64,000 nt of DNA, from the NCBI GenBank assembly GCA_024637035.1, contig JAGXFW010000026.1, positions 1 to 64,000 of the forward strand, read 5' to 3'. This document shows positions 51,378-59,821 of this stretch, piece by piece; the stretch's first letter is position 1; each line of letters opens with the position of its first letter. Origin of the DNA: Actinomycetes bacterium (lineage in GTDB: Bacteria; Actinomycetota; Thermoleophilia; RBG-16-64-13). A program made the translations under genes and the position numbers. The notes beneath the pieces are model-generated. The model did not search any database. It saw only the letters and a list, made by a program, of their open reading frames with translations, and was not told the DNA's origin.

Positions 51378-53686
51378 GCGAGACGGTGAAACAAGACCAC
51401 GCGGTCATCGGCAAGAGCGTCCCCAAGATCGACGGACGCGAGAAGGTCACGGGTGCCGCTCGGTACACCGCCGACCTCAAGTTCCCCAACATGCTCTTCG
51501 GCAAGATCCTCACCAGCCCGTTCGCCCACGCGCGCATCATCTCCATCGACACGTCGGAAGCCGAGAAGATCCCCGGCGTGCGCGCGGTGATCACCCACAA
51601 GGACGCGCCCACGCTCAAATACGGCATCAGCCCGGCGCGCTGGGACGAGAACATCTTCTGCATCGACACCGTGAAGTTCGTGGGCGACAAGGTTGCCGCG
51701 GTCGCCTGCATAGACGAACAGACATGCTACAAGGCCCTCGCCGCCATCAAGGTGGAGTACGAGGAACTGCCGGCCGTGCTCGATCCACTGCACGCCACCG
51801 ACGAAGACCAGCCCCAGATCCACCCCGAGTTCGTTCGGAACATCAACGCCGAGATCCACCAAGACTTCGGCGACGTGGAGGCGGCCTTCAAAGACGCGCA
51901 CTACGTGCGCACCGACACCTTCGTGGGCAACCGCACCTACCAGACTCCGATCGAGCCCCATACGGCCACCTCCATGTGGGACGGCGAGAAGCTCACCGTA
52001 TATTCGAGCACCCAATCGCCGCACTACTTCCAGTACTACATCGCCCGCGAGTTCGGGCTGCCCATGGGCGACGTGCGCGTGCTCAAGACCTACGTGGGCG
52101 GCGGCTTCGGCGGCAAACTCGAGCCCACCGGCCTCGAGTTCGGCGGTGCGATCCTCGCGAAGATCACGGGCCGACCCGTCAAGATGTTCTACGACCGCGC
52201 CGAGATGTTCGCCCATAACCGTGGCCGTCACCGCCAGTACATGACCATCACCTCAGGCGTCGACAAAGACGGCAAGATCCTCGGCGTGCACGCGGACTTC
52301 GTCATGGACGGAGGCGCCTATACGAGTCTGGGCATCGCCACCGCCTACTACGCGGGCGCCATGCTCACCCTTACCTACGAGTTCGACAACTTCCGCTTCG
52401 ACATGCTGCGGGTGTACACCAACCTGCCCGCGTGCGGAGCCCAGCGAGGCCACGGCGCCCCGCAACCCCGCTACGCGTTCGAGGCCCACCTGGACAACAT
52501 CGCCAAGGACCTCGATATCGACCCGATGGACATACGCATCCTGAACGCGCGCCGTCCGAACACGACCACGCCCAACGAGTTCCTCGTGAACTCGTGCGAG
52601 ATGAAAGCCTGCCTCGAGAAGGCGCGCGAGATCTCGGGTTGGGACGAGAAGAAGGGCAACCTGCCCAAAGGCCGAGGCATCGGCGTGGCCACTGGCAGCT
52701 TCGTCTCGGGCGCCGGCTACCCCATCTACCGCACCGACCTGCCCCACGCCGCCGCCATGATCAAGGTGGGCGAAGACGGCACCGCGGCCACCCTGTACAC
52801 GGGAGCCACCGACATCGGCCAGGGCTCCGACACGGTGCTCTGCCAGATGGCCGCCGAGGCGATGGGCTACACATACGAGCAGATGAAGATCGTGGCGGCC
52901 GACACGGAGACCACGCCCCACGACTTCGGCGCCTACGCCAGCAGGCAGACGCTCATGTCGGGAGCCGCGGTGAAACAGGCCGGTGAGGAAGTCAAGGCGC
53001 AGATGCTCGAGATCGCCGCGGAGATGCTCGACTTCCCGGCCGTCGATCTGGACATCCGCGAGGGTAAGGTCTTCTCCCCTGGCAACGCGAGCGTCACGCT
53101 CACGTTCGAAGAAGTGGCCCGCCACTTCTTCGTCAACCGCGGTCCTTTGGTGGGCAAGGGCTCCTACACGCCGCCCAAGCTGGGCGGGAAGTTCAAAGGA
53201 GCCGCCGTGGGCACCTCGCCCGCATACAGCTTCGCCGCCCAGGTGTCGGAGGTCGAGATCGACGAGGAGACCGGCGAGATCAACGTGCTCGACGTCTGGG
53301 ACGTCCATGACTGCGGCACTGTGATCAACCCCGCGCTGCTCGAAGCCCAGGTGCACGGAGCCCTCTTCATGGGCCTCGGCGAGTCCATCTGGGAAGAGGT
53401 CAAGTTCGACGACAAGGGTCGCATCCTCAACCCGAACCTGTCCGAGTACCGGATCCCCACGGCCGTGGACATGCCGGTGGTGCACTCCGCGCTCGTCGAC
53501 TCCTACGAACCCGCGGGACCGTGGGGCGTGAAGGAAGTGGGAGAAGGCGCCACACTGCCCACGATGGGATGTTTCCGGAACGCGATCTTCGACGCGATGG
53601 GCGTGAGCATCAACAGCCTTCCGCTCGGCTACGAGAAGGTCTGGCGAGCGCTCAAAGAGCGGCGGGAAGAGGGACCGGCGGAGTAG
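51374..53686 (+). CDS. Molybdenum hydroxylase, molybdopterin large subunit (4-hydroxybenzoyl-CoA reductase-like)
   Basis: This 770-residue catalytic subunit binds molybdenum-MCD. TYVGGGFGGKLEP (Mo-site loop), TDIGQGSDT (Gln near the cofactor) and GVKEVGEGATLPT (catalytic Glu about 724) are present. The motif CGAQRGHGAPQPR and the GVKEVGEG context resemble 4-hydroxybenzoyl-CoA reductase alpha subunits more than xanthine dehydrogenase (which has FRGFGxPQ). Substrate is not proven; nicotinate- or purine-type hydroxylases remain possible. ATG at 51374 is used; a longer frame from 51026 overlaps the small subunit. YqeC-MocA divergent to it supports a special cofactor. Confidence 0.9.
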   Translation: MSETVKQDHAVIGKSVPKIDGREKVTGAARYTADLKFPNMLFGKILTSPFAHARIISIDTSEAEKIPGVRAVITHKDAPTLKYGISPARWDENIFCIDTVKFVGDKVAAVACIDEQTCYKALAAIKVEYEELPAVLDPLHATDEDQPQIHPEFVRNINAEIHQDFGDVEAAFKDAHYVRTDTFVGNRTYQTPIEPHTATSMWDGEKLTVYSSTQSPHYFQYYIAREFGLPMGDVRVLKTYVGGGFGGKLEPTGLEFGGAILAKITGRPVKMFYDRAEMFAHNRGRHRQYMTITSGVDKDGKILGVHADFVMDGGAYTSLGIATAYYAGAMLTLTYEFDNFRFDMLRVYTNLPACGAQRGHGAPQPRYAFEAHLDNIAKDLDIDPMDIRILNARRPNTTTPNEFLVNSCEMKACLEKAREISGWDEKKGNLPKGRGIGVATGSFVSGAGYPIYRTDLPHAAAMIKVGEDGTAATLYTGATDIGQGSDTVLCQMAAEAMGYTYEQMKIVAADTETTPHDFGAYASRQTLMSGAAVKQAGEEVKAQMLEIAAEMLDFPAVDLDIREGKVFSPGNASVTLTFEEVARHFFVNRGPLVGKGSYTPPKLGGKFKGAAVGTSPAYSFAAQVSEVEIDEETGEINVLDVWDVHDCGTVINPALLEAQVHGALFMGLGESIWEEVKFDDKGRILNPNLSEYRIPTAVDMPVVHSALVDSYEPAGPWGVKEVGEGATLPTMGCFRNAIFDAMGVSINSLPLGYEKVWRALKERREEGPAE

Positions 53687-53745
53687 CAGCAGCCAGATGC
53701 GAGCCGTGCGGAAGACTGGTTCGCATCCGAGAAGGGGGTGTTGCC

Positions 53746-54416
53746 ATGAGCCGTGGGCTCTTTCTCACCAAGGGCCTGGTCGGCATCGGTGTCCTTGCGA
53801 CACTGGCCGGTGGACTAGTGTTGCTTGACGAACGCACGGATGGGGGCCCGAACAACAATCCGCCGTCCTTCCAAGCCGAACTCAACTTCGAGTATGCGAC
53901 TTTGGAAGGCCAGCTTCGAGACGCCACCGCGGTAATCAGCGGAACCGTGCTGGAAGAGCTGCCCATGACCAAGAATACCGGGAGCGGCTGGACAGATGCT
54001 CCTGGCGTGGAGGTTCTTCCCGTGCGTTATCAAGGGTACGTGGTGGAGGCGAAGCGGTAGTTCGGAGATGGCACCCCCAGCAAGACGATACGGATACTCT
54101 CCCTGGCGCCTAGCGCAGGGAATGGGGCCGGGGCAATGGCTCGGGGGGAGACCTGATACCCCAGCTGAAGCCGGGGCAGGAGATACTCGCCGCGATCAGA
54201 GACAGCAACTACTACGGTGTTCCGATGACTGCGAACGAGTACTGGCTGGTCTCTGACGGGATCGGGATGTCGATTGTCCGGGACGGAGTGGCCGAGGCCG
54301 CAGTGCCGCTCGAGGGGATAGCCCCGCCCGAACTCGGCATCAAAGACAGGACCTCCGTCGATTCCCTGATCCAGCTGACGATCGACCGTGGGTTCGAGGA
54401 GAAGCCGCTCAGATAG
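53746..54416 (+). pseudogene. Decayed exported-protein gene (stop codon and frameshift)
   Basis: ATG at 53746 (GAAGGGGG upstream) opens a frame with an N-terminal membrane/signal segment (GLVGIGVLATLAGGLVLLDE) that stops at TAG 54058 after 104 codons. Reading on in the same frame gives FGDGTPSKTIRILSL up to 54154. From 54153 a frame shifted by two bases continues with PQLKPGQEILAAIRDSNYYG, then YWLVSDGIGMSIVRDG, to a stop at 54416. Together they look like one exported protein of about 220 residues broken by at least two changes. Two small separate genes are the alternative. A sequencing error cannot explain both changes easily. Confidence 0.6.
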
Positions 54417-54502
54417 GGACGTTCGCGGCAGTTTCATCAGGGGTCCGTGCTGACGATCGGTTTCGAGCCATGGCCGGAATCGTCGACCGCCGCAATTACC
54501 TC

Positions 54503-54530
54503 TTGCATTCGAACCTTGTGAACATATAAT
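54503..54530 (+). promoter_or_regulatory. Strong promoter of the miniprotein gene
   Basis: TTGCAT at 54503-54508 and a perfect TATAAT at 54525-54530 are 16 bp apart, the best -10 hexamer in the window. Transcription should start near 54537. Confidence 0.8.
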
Positions 54531-54536
54531 CAAGAG

Positions 54537-54608
54537 TGACATCGCGCGATCGAGGGGGTTCGGGAGCGCGAAGCCCGCAAGGGCACAGGCCAAATGCAAG
54601 GGGGGGCC
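54537..54608 (+). other. Structured 5' leader of the miniprotein mRNA
   Basis: About 70 nt separate the start site from the ATG. The leader holds GCCCGCAAGGGC (a 4-bp stem capped by a GCAA tetraloop, near 54576-54587) and a CGCG/CGCG pairing around it. A G-rich Shine-Dalgarno (AAGGGGGGG) ends it. It does not match any riboswitch class I can identify. Confidence 0.5.
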
Positions 54609-54722
54609 ATGAGTCCGCGTAGCATCCCAGAACGACACAGCCCACGTGCATCCACGACGGTAGCAATCGCGTGCTTCTTCGGAGGGGTCGCGCTCGCGAC
54701 GCTCATGCTGCTGCTGATCTAG
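54609..54722 (+). CDS. 37-residue single-helix membrane miniprotein
   Basis: ATG at 54609 opens 37 codons: a basic N-terminus (MSPRSIPERHSPRAS) followed by one hydrophobic helix (TTVAIACFFGGVALATLMLL). The positive N-terminus suggests it faces the cytoplasm. It has a strong G-rich ribosome-binding site and its own TATAAT promoter, which makes a chance ORF unlikely. It may associate with a membrane complex encoded nearby, such as the TRAP transporter, but this is a guess. It is too short for normal ORF calling. Confidence 0.6.
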   Translation: MSPRSIPERHSPRASTTVAIACFFGGVALATLMLLLI

Positions 54723-54766
54723 GCCGGCGCCGGCCCGTCGTGGAGCCGATCACGAAGCCAGGCCAA

Positions 54767-54790
54767 CTTCTCTATATAGGTATATAAGTT
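54767..54790. promoter_or_regulatory. AT-rich operator-like block upstream of the ligase/TRAP operon
   Basis: The block CTTCTCTATATAGGTATATA (54767-54786), followed by AGTT, is very AT-rich in a GC-rich region and ends next to the -35 hexamer. It matches 17 of 20 positions with the block at 62761-62780 read on the minus strand. A GntR-family repressor or activator site is likely. Confidence 0.7.
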
Positions 54791-54791
54791 C

Positions 54792-54820
54792 TTGACGCTC
54801 CCCAGGGTGACTGCTATGGT
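54792..54820 (+). promoter_or_regulatory. Promoter of the ligase/TRAP operon
   Basis: TTGACG at 54792-54797 and TATGGT at 54815-54820 are exactly 17 bp apart, with TGC just before the -10. The expected start is near 54827, about 69 nt before the GTG at 54896. Confidence 0.8.
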
Positions 54821-54895
54821 TCCTCTACAGGGGGACAGGTAGCGCGTCGGTCTCGCAAGGCTGATCTCTCATCCACACTCACCAGGGGGGACCTC

Positions 54896-56593
54896 GTGGG
54901 AAGTACTGCGAGCGAGACGTTCGAGCGTCTTAGTGAGTACACGGTGTGGCGCGTATTGGACGAAAGCGCGCGCCGGCTGCCCGACAAGATCGCTGTCGTC
55001 GACGGAGACCGCCGATTCACGTACGCGGAGATCCGCGAACAGAGTGAGGATCTGGCGAGAGCTCTTGCCTCACTCGGCCTTGGGAAGGGCAGCATCGCAG
55101 CGGTCTATCTGCCGAACTCCGTCGAACAGATCGTGGTGTTCTACGCCCTCCAGAAACTCGGCGCAGCCATCGCGTGGGTCAACCCCAACTATCGCGAATC
55201 GGAGCTACGCTTCATCCTCGCGAACTCCGGAGCCAGTAGCCTCTTTCTCTTCGAGGAATGGGGCGGCTTCGACGGCCTCTCCGCGGCCGTCGGCCTCGAC
55301 GGGATCCCAGACTTGCAGCACATCGTCGTCGCCAAGCCTCGAGACGGCTTCACCTCCACGGACTCGCGCGTCCTGACCCTGCCGGAAGTGATCGAGAGGG
55401 GCGCGACGGCGGGGGGCCCGGGAATGGACGACGCTGCTCCCGGCGCGACCTCGAAGTACGAGGTATCCCCGGACGACCTCGCCATGCTGATCTACACCTC
55501 CGGCACGACCGCCCAACCGAAGGGCGCCATGATCCGCCAATCGCAGGTGGTGCGGGCCGGGTTCGCGTACTCACTCGGCGTGGATGCCACCGAGGACGAC
55601 GTGTTCATCGGGTTCCTCCCCATGAGTCACTCCTACGGGTGCGGAGCGCTCTTGGTGCAGCCGTTCATACTCGGCGCGACGCTGGCGCTGCTCGACCGTT
55701 TCTCGCCCGAAGCCTCACTCGCTCTGATCGAGCGGGAGAAGGTCACCGTGCAGTACGCGGCTCCCGCTCACTACATCATGCAGCTGGGCTACCCCGGCCG
55801 AGGTGACTTCGACATCTCCAGCCTACGGGCGGGGATGACCGCGGGGCAGCTGGCTCCGGCCGGACTGATCACACGCGTCGAGCAAGAGATGGGCGTCTAC
55901 ATCAGTTCGTTCCTGGGCTCGTCGGAGGTGGGCCCCGGACTTTCGATCATCCTCCCGTATGGAACAGCGCTCGACGTGCGTGAGCGAGCCATCGGCTATG
56001 TGATCCCCGGGACGGAGGCACGGATCGTGAGCCCCGGCACCGGAGAAGAGTTGCCTCACGGAGAACCCGGTGAGCTGGTGCTGAGTGGCTGGCATGTCAC
56101 CCAAGGCTACTGGCGTAACCCCGAAGAGACGCAGAACCAGATCCGCGACGGCTGGCTGCATACGGGAGACCTGGCCAGCCGGGACGAGGAAGGCTGTTTC
56201 AGCATCCTCGGGCGCCTCAAGGATTGCGTCAACCGTGGTGGGTTCAAAGTCATCCCCTCCGAGATCGAGTCTTTGCTCATGGAGTATCCGGGCATAGCCG
56301 AGGTGTGCGTCGTCGGGACACCGAATCCCGTACTGGGGGAATCGGTGTGCGCGTGCGTGGTCGTCGCCGAGGATGCGAACGATCTCACGCTCCAGAACAT
56401 CCGCGACCACCTGCAAGGAAAGCTCGCCGCGTTCAAGCACCCCGACGAGCTGTTGGTGCTGCCCGAGCTGCCCCGCATGCCGGGTGGCGTGAAGGTCAAC
56501 CGGTACAGCGCCGGGGGAGTGGTGGAATTGGCGACCGCCTCGACGGAGAAGCAAACGGTCACGCGTGTCACGAAGAACAGCAGAAAGGACTGA
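54896..56593 (+). CDS. Acyl-CoA ligase (AMP-forming, ANL superfamily)
   Basis: This 565-residue enzyme activates a carboxylic acid with ATP and CoA. It has the P-loop YTSGTTAQPKGAM, then FLPMSHSYGCGALL (A4/A5 region), GYVIPGTEARI, the A7 motif GWLHTGDLASRDEEG and A8 LKDCVNRGGFKVIPSEIE. The A10 Lys region is PGGVKVNR, a variant of the common RTxxGKxxR. GTG start with AGGGGGGAC upstream. The substrate is unknown; the position before a TRAP transporter suggests it activates the transported acid. It is followed by a 109-bp gap to the binding-protein gene. Confidence 0.9.
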   Translation: MGSTASETFERLSEYTVWRVLDESARRLPDKIAVVDGDRRFTYAEIREQSEDLARALASLGLGKGSIAAVYLPNSVEQIVVFYALQKLGAAIAWVNPNYRESELRFILANSGASSLFLFEEWGGFDGLSAAVGLDGIPDLQHIVVAKPRDGFTSTDSRVLTLPEVIERGATAGGPGMDDAAPGATSKYEVSPDDLAMLIYTSGTTAQPKGAMIRQSQVVRAGFAYSLGVDATEDDVFIGFLPMSHSYGCGALLVQPFILGATLALLDRFSPEASLALIEREKVTVQYAAPAHYIMQLGYPGRGDFDISSLRAGMTAGQLAPAGLITRVEQEMGVYISSFLGSSEVGPGLSIILPYGTALDVRERAIGYVIPGTEARIVSPGTGEELPHGEPGELVLSGWHVTQGYWRNPEETQNQIRDGWLHTGDLASRDEEGCFSILGRLKDCVNRGGFKVIPSEIESLLMEYPGIAEVCVVGTPNPVLGESVCACVVVAEDANDLTLQNIRDHLQGKLAAFKHPDELLVLPELPRMPGGVKVNRYSAGGVVELATASTEKQTVTRVTKNSRKD

Positions 56594-56702
56594 TCTACCA
56601 CCACGGGCACGGGGGTGGCCAATGGGGTGATCGACTGGTTCTTGTACGGTTCATGGGCTGAACGGGGCATGTGGTCCCGAGCCCTCCGCTAAGGGGGAAC
56701 GA

Positions 56703-57836
56703 ATGATGATGACATCTCGCAAGACGCTGATCGGACTACTGGCACTCGTGGCGCTCCTTGCCATGGCGCTCGCAGTCGGCTGCGGCGATACCACGACCAC
56801 GACGGTGGCCGGGGAGACTACGACGACGGCAGCCGCCGAGACCACCACGACCGTTGCCGAGATGGACGACACGGTCTACGAACTCTCGCTTGCCCACTTG
56901 TGGCCCGCGACGCACGCGTTCGAGGTAGACGTGGTGCAGCCGATGGCCCAGGAGATCAGCGATGCCACCAACGGGAAGGTCGTGATCACGAGCTTCCCCG
57001 GCGGAACGCTGCTCAAGGGCCCCGAGATCTATCAAGGCGTGGTGGACGGCGTGGCCGACATGGGTACGTCGGTGTACGCGTACAACGCGGGCCGCTTCCC
57101 CGTGGTGGAGGCCTTCCTCCTACCGGGTATCAGCTGGACGACCGCGAAGTCGTCGGGTGCTGCGCTCACAGAAGGTCTGGAGACACTCGCACCTGCCGAG
57201 ATCGACGATGCCAAGTTGCTCATGAGCTTCGCAACCGGTCCCGGCGAGCTGCTCATGAAGGTGCCGATCCGCAAGCTGGAAGACCTCAACGGTGTGGAAC
57301 TCGGCGCCACTGCCGGCCCTCGGGGCGACGGCCTGAAGCTCCTGGGCGCGACCCCGGTGGTACTGCCCATGCCTGAGGTGTACGAAGCACAGTCGCGCGG
57401 TGTCATCAAAGGCGTCGTGGGCCCGTACGAAGCCATGACCGGCTTCAAACTGGCCGACGTCACCGACTACATCACAGACACCCCGTTCCTCTACGTGAAC
57501 TACTTCTTCGTGACCATGAACAAGGACTCGTGGGATGAGTTGCCCGCCCCGTATCAGGAGGCGATCGCGACCGTGAGCAAGAAGTACTACGACGAAGTGG
57601 TGCTCGGTCTGTTCGACCGGCTGAACCAGGAAGCCCTGGACGCTGCACTGGCCGCGAAGGACATCGAGATGATCACCCTGGACGAGGCGGAGCAGACGCG
57701 CTGGAAGGACAAGATGGCGCCTATCTTCACCGACTACCAGAAGGTGCTCGACGACAAGGGGCTTGACGGCGCGGCGATCATCCAGACCGTCCGCGATCTG
57801 TCCGACAAGTACAACGCCATGTATCCGGCTCAGTAG
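56703..57836 (+). CDS. dctP: TRAP transporter substrate-binding lipoprotein (DctP type)
   Basis: This 377-residue extracytoplasmic binding protein has a signal peptide with a lipobox (LAVGC, Cys27) and a Thr/Ala-rich linker of about 25 residues, then a DctP fold. FPGGTLLKGPEIYQGVVDGV and RKLEDLNGVELGATAGPRGD are typical. The family's ligand-binding Arg is expected in the GATAGPRGDGL segment. The protein delivers an organic acid to the DctQ/DctM permease. A Shine-Dalgarno (AGGGGGAAC) precedes the first of three ATG codons. A strong terminator-like hairpin follows the gene. Confidence 0.93.
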   Translation: MMMTSRKTLIGLLALVALLAMALAVGCGDTTTTTVAGETTTTAAAETTTTVAEMDDTVYELSLAHLWPATHAFEVDVVQPMAQEISDATNGKVVITSFPGGTLLKGPEIYQGVVDGVADMGTSVYAYNAGRFPVVEAFLLPGISWTTAKSSGAALTEGLETLAPAEIDDAKLLMSFATGPGELLMKVPIRKLEDLNGVELGATAGPRGDGLKLLGATPVVLPMPEVYEAQSRGVIKGVVGPYEAMTGFKLADVTDYITDTPFLYVNYFFVTMNKDSWDELPAPYQEAIATVSKKYYDEVVLGLFDRLNQEALDAALAAKDIEMITLDEAEQTRWKDKMAPIFTDYQKVLDDKGLDGAAIIQTVRDLSDKYNAMYPAQ

Positions 57837-57848
57837 CAGAACGTTCTC

Positions 57849-57881
57849 AAGAGGGCTCCGGCGAAATGCCGGAGCCCTCTT
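57849..57881 (+). terminator. Intraoperonic terminator/attenuator hairpin
   Basis: AAGAGGGCTCCGGC (57849-57862) pairs perfectly with GCCGGAGCCCTCTT (57868-57881) around GAAAT, then GTTTCT. A 14-bp stem of this kind should stop most transcripts or protect the 3' end of the dctP message. Confidence 0.85.
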
Positions 57882-57920
57882 GTTTCTCACACCTACGCTG
57901 AGAGTCGGCAGGGGGAACCT

Positions 57921-58475
57921 ATGTGGCGGTTGCTGGAGAAGCTGACGAACTCCCTCGACTGGGTCGCGGGCTGGGTCGTACTAGGGACGATGTTCCTCGT
58001 CACGGGGAACGTCATCCTCCGCCCGTTCGACCATCCCATCGGCGGTACGTACGAATGGACGGGCCTCCTTACCTCTTTGGCTGTGGGCCTCGCGCTCTCT
58101 CACTGTGCGATCAAGGGCGGCCACACCATCATCACACTCGCGGTCGATAGATTCCCCGATCGTGTGGCGAAGATAGATCGGACCGTGGTGCGCATCTTGA
58201 CGGCGGCCTTCCTCTTCCTGGCCGCGTGGCGCGTGGCGGACTACGGCGTCGTCACCTGGAAGAGCGGTGAGGTCGCCCCAACGACCAAGATCCCCTTCTA
58301 CCCGATCATGTTCATCGTGGCGGGCGGCATCCTCATCTACGCGATCGTGGAACTGGCCAAGGTCGTGCGCTTCTTCGCCGGCGGGGGGAGATCCGGGGCG
58401 ATGGACTTCTACGCAGCCGCCGCCATCGACTCCTGCCCGATGCCCCCCACCAACCGGCAGGACGGCCAGCTGTGA
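57921..58475 (+). CDS. dctQ: TRAP transporter small permease (DctQ type)
   Basis: This 184-residue membrane protein has four hydrophobic helices (VAGWVVLGTMFLVTGNVILR; EWTGLLTSLAVGLALSHCAI; VVRILTAAFLFLAAWRVADY; FYPIMFIVAGGILIYAIVEL) and the DctQ patterns TYEWTGLL and HTIITLAVDRFPDRV. It is the small transmembrane subunit of the TRAP complex. A 30-residue hydrophilic tail follows the last helix. It overlaps dctM by 4 bp. Confidence 0.92.
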   Translation: MWRLLEKLTNSLDWVAGWVVLGTMFLVTGNVILRPFDHPIGGTYEWTGLLTSLAVGLALSHCAIKGGHTIITLAVDRFPDRVAKIDRTVVRILTAAFLFLAAWRVADYGVVTWKSGEVAPTTKIPFYPIMFIVAGGILIYAIVELAKVVRFFAGGGRSGAMDFYAAAAIDSCPMPPTNRQDGQL

Positions 58476-59782
58476 GCGCCGGCACGATCGGCGCCCTCTC
58501 GGTCATCGTTCTGCTTCTCCTCATGGGACTCGAGGTGCCCATCGCCGCGGCGATGGCGATCGTGGGGTTCGTAGGCTTCGCGCTGGTGGTGTCGCCTGAG
58601 GCCGCCTACCTGGTGGTGGCAAAGGACATCTTCAACACCTTCAACTCCTACACCATGAGCATGCTGGTGATGTTCGTGCTCATGGGCTACTTTGCCTTCC
58701 ACGCGGGGATAGGCTCGCAGCTCTACCAGTTCGCGCACAAGACCATGGGCTTTCTGCCCGGTGGCGTGGCGATGGCCAACGAGGTAGCCTGCGCTCTGTT
58801 CGGAGCCGTATGCGGCTCCAGCACGGCCACGTGCGCGACCATGGGCTGTATCGCGCTGCCGGAGATGCGCAAGCTGCGATACGCCGACTCCCTCGCCACG
58901 GCAAGTGTGGCCGCCGGGGGGACACTCGCGATCTTGATACCACCCTCCGTGATCTTCGTGCTTTACGGTCTGGCGACAGAGCAGTCGATCGGCGCGCTGT
59001 TCCTGGCCGGCATCCTCCCCGGCATCATGCTCACCGTCCTCTTCATGCTCGCCATCCTGATCACGGCTCTGCGCAAACCCGAGCTCGCTCCTCGTCAGGA
59101 GGGTCGTCCGAACCTCCGCGAGATCGTCCACAGCCTCAGGGGCGGCCTGATCGAGACGCTCCTCATCTTCAGCCTGTCTTTGGGAGGTCTGTTCGCAGGT
59201 TGGTTCACCCCCACCGAAGCCGGAGCCATCGGCGCCGCTGGGGTATTCCTGGTGGGCGTGGTCGAGCGGCGGCTGGGCTACGCACAGATACGCAAGGCCC
59301 TCTCGGACACCACGCGCACATCTGCAATGATCCTGTTCCTACTGGCCGGCGCTACCATCTACGGGCGGCTGATCGCCATCAGCCGGATCCCCTACGAGCT
59401 CGCCCAGATACTCACATCGTTGCCCGTTCCCGCATGGGTGATCATGGGTCTGATCCTGCTCATCCACCTGATCCTGGGCATGTTCATCGACGCTATGGCA
59501 ATGATCCTGCTCACCATACCGATCTTCTACCCGCTGGCCGTCGACACGCTGGGCTACGATCCCATCTGGTTCGGCGTGATGATCGTGTTCGTCGTGGCCA
59601 TGGGAGTCATCACTCCGCCGGTTGGCATCAACGTGTACGTGGTGGAGGGGGTCGCCGCCGGCGTGCGCACGCCCACCATCTTCAGCGGCATCTGGCCGTT
59701 CCTCTACGCGATCATTATCGGGACAATACTCCTGATGCTGTTCCCAGAGATCGCGACCTATCTGCCGGAACGCTTCGGGTAG
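58472..59782 (+). CDS. dctM: TRAP transporter large permease (DctM type)
   Basis: This 436-residue membrane protein has about 12 helices and the elevator-type ion-coupling region of the DctM family: FGAVCGSSTATCATMG, ASVAAGGTLAILIPPSVIFV and MGVITPPVGINVYVVEGVA. It uses a sodium or proton gradient to import the acid bound by DctP. GTG start within the dctQ stop (GTGA). It ends the operon; a GC hairpin separates it from the converging methyltransferase operon. Confidence 0.95.
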   Translation: MSAGTIGALSVIVLLLLMGLEVPIAAAMAIVGFVGFALVVSPEAAYLVVAKDIFNTFNSYTMSMLVMFVLMGYFAFHAGIGSQLYQFAHKTMGFLPGGVAMANEVACALFGAVCGSSTATCATMGCIALPEMRKLRYADSLATASVAAGGTLAILIPPSVIFVLYGLATEQSIGALFLAGILPGIMLTVLFMLAILITALRKPELAPRQEGRPNLREIVHSLRGGLIETLLIFSLSLGGLFAGWFTPTEAGAIGAAGVFLVGVVERRLGYAQIRKALSDTTRTSAMILFLLAGATIYGRLIAISRIPYELAQILTSLPVPAWVIMGLILLIHLILGMFIDAMAMILLTIPIFYPLAVDTLGYDPIWFGVMIVFVVAMGVITPPVGINVYVVEGVAAGVRTPTIFSGIWPFLYAIIIGTILLMLFPEIATYLPERFG

Positions 59783-59793
59783 ACGTGTGAGGC

Positions 59794-59817
59794 CCGGGGC
59801 CCGAAGAAGGGCCCCGG
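59794..59817. terminator. Hairpin between converging operons
   Basis: CCGGGGCCC (59794-59802) pairs with GGGCCCCGG (59809-59817) around GAAGAA. It lies between the dctM stop and the stop of the opposite operon; no T-run follows. Confidence 0.6.
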
Positions 59818-59821
59818 TCGA

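Noticed and set aside
54058-54060. TAG read as pyrrolysine in the broken gene
   Set aside because: A separate frameshift follows, and no pyrrolysine genes are in the window.
54537-54608. Miniprotein leader as a cyclic-di-GMP (GEMM) riboswitch
   Set aside because: It has a GNRA hairpin and a GAAGCC-like stretch, but the conserved GEMM core order is not met.
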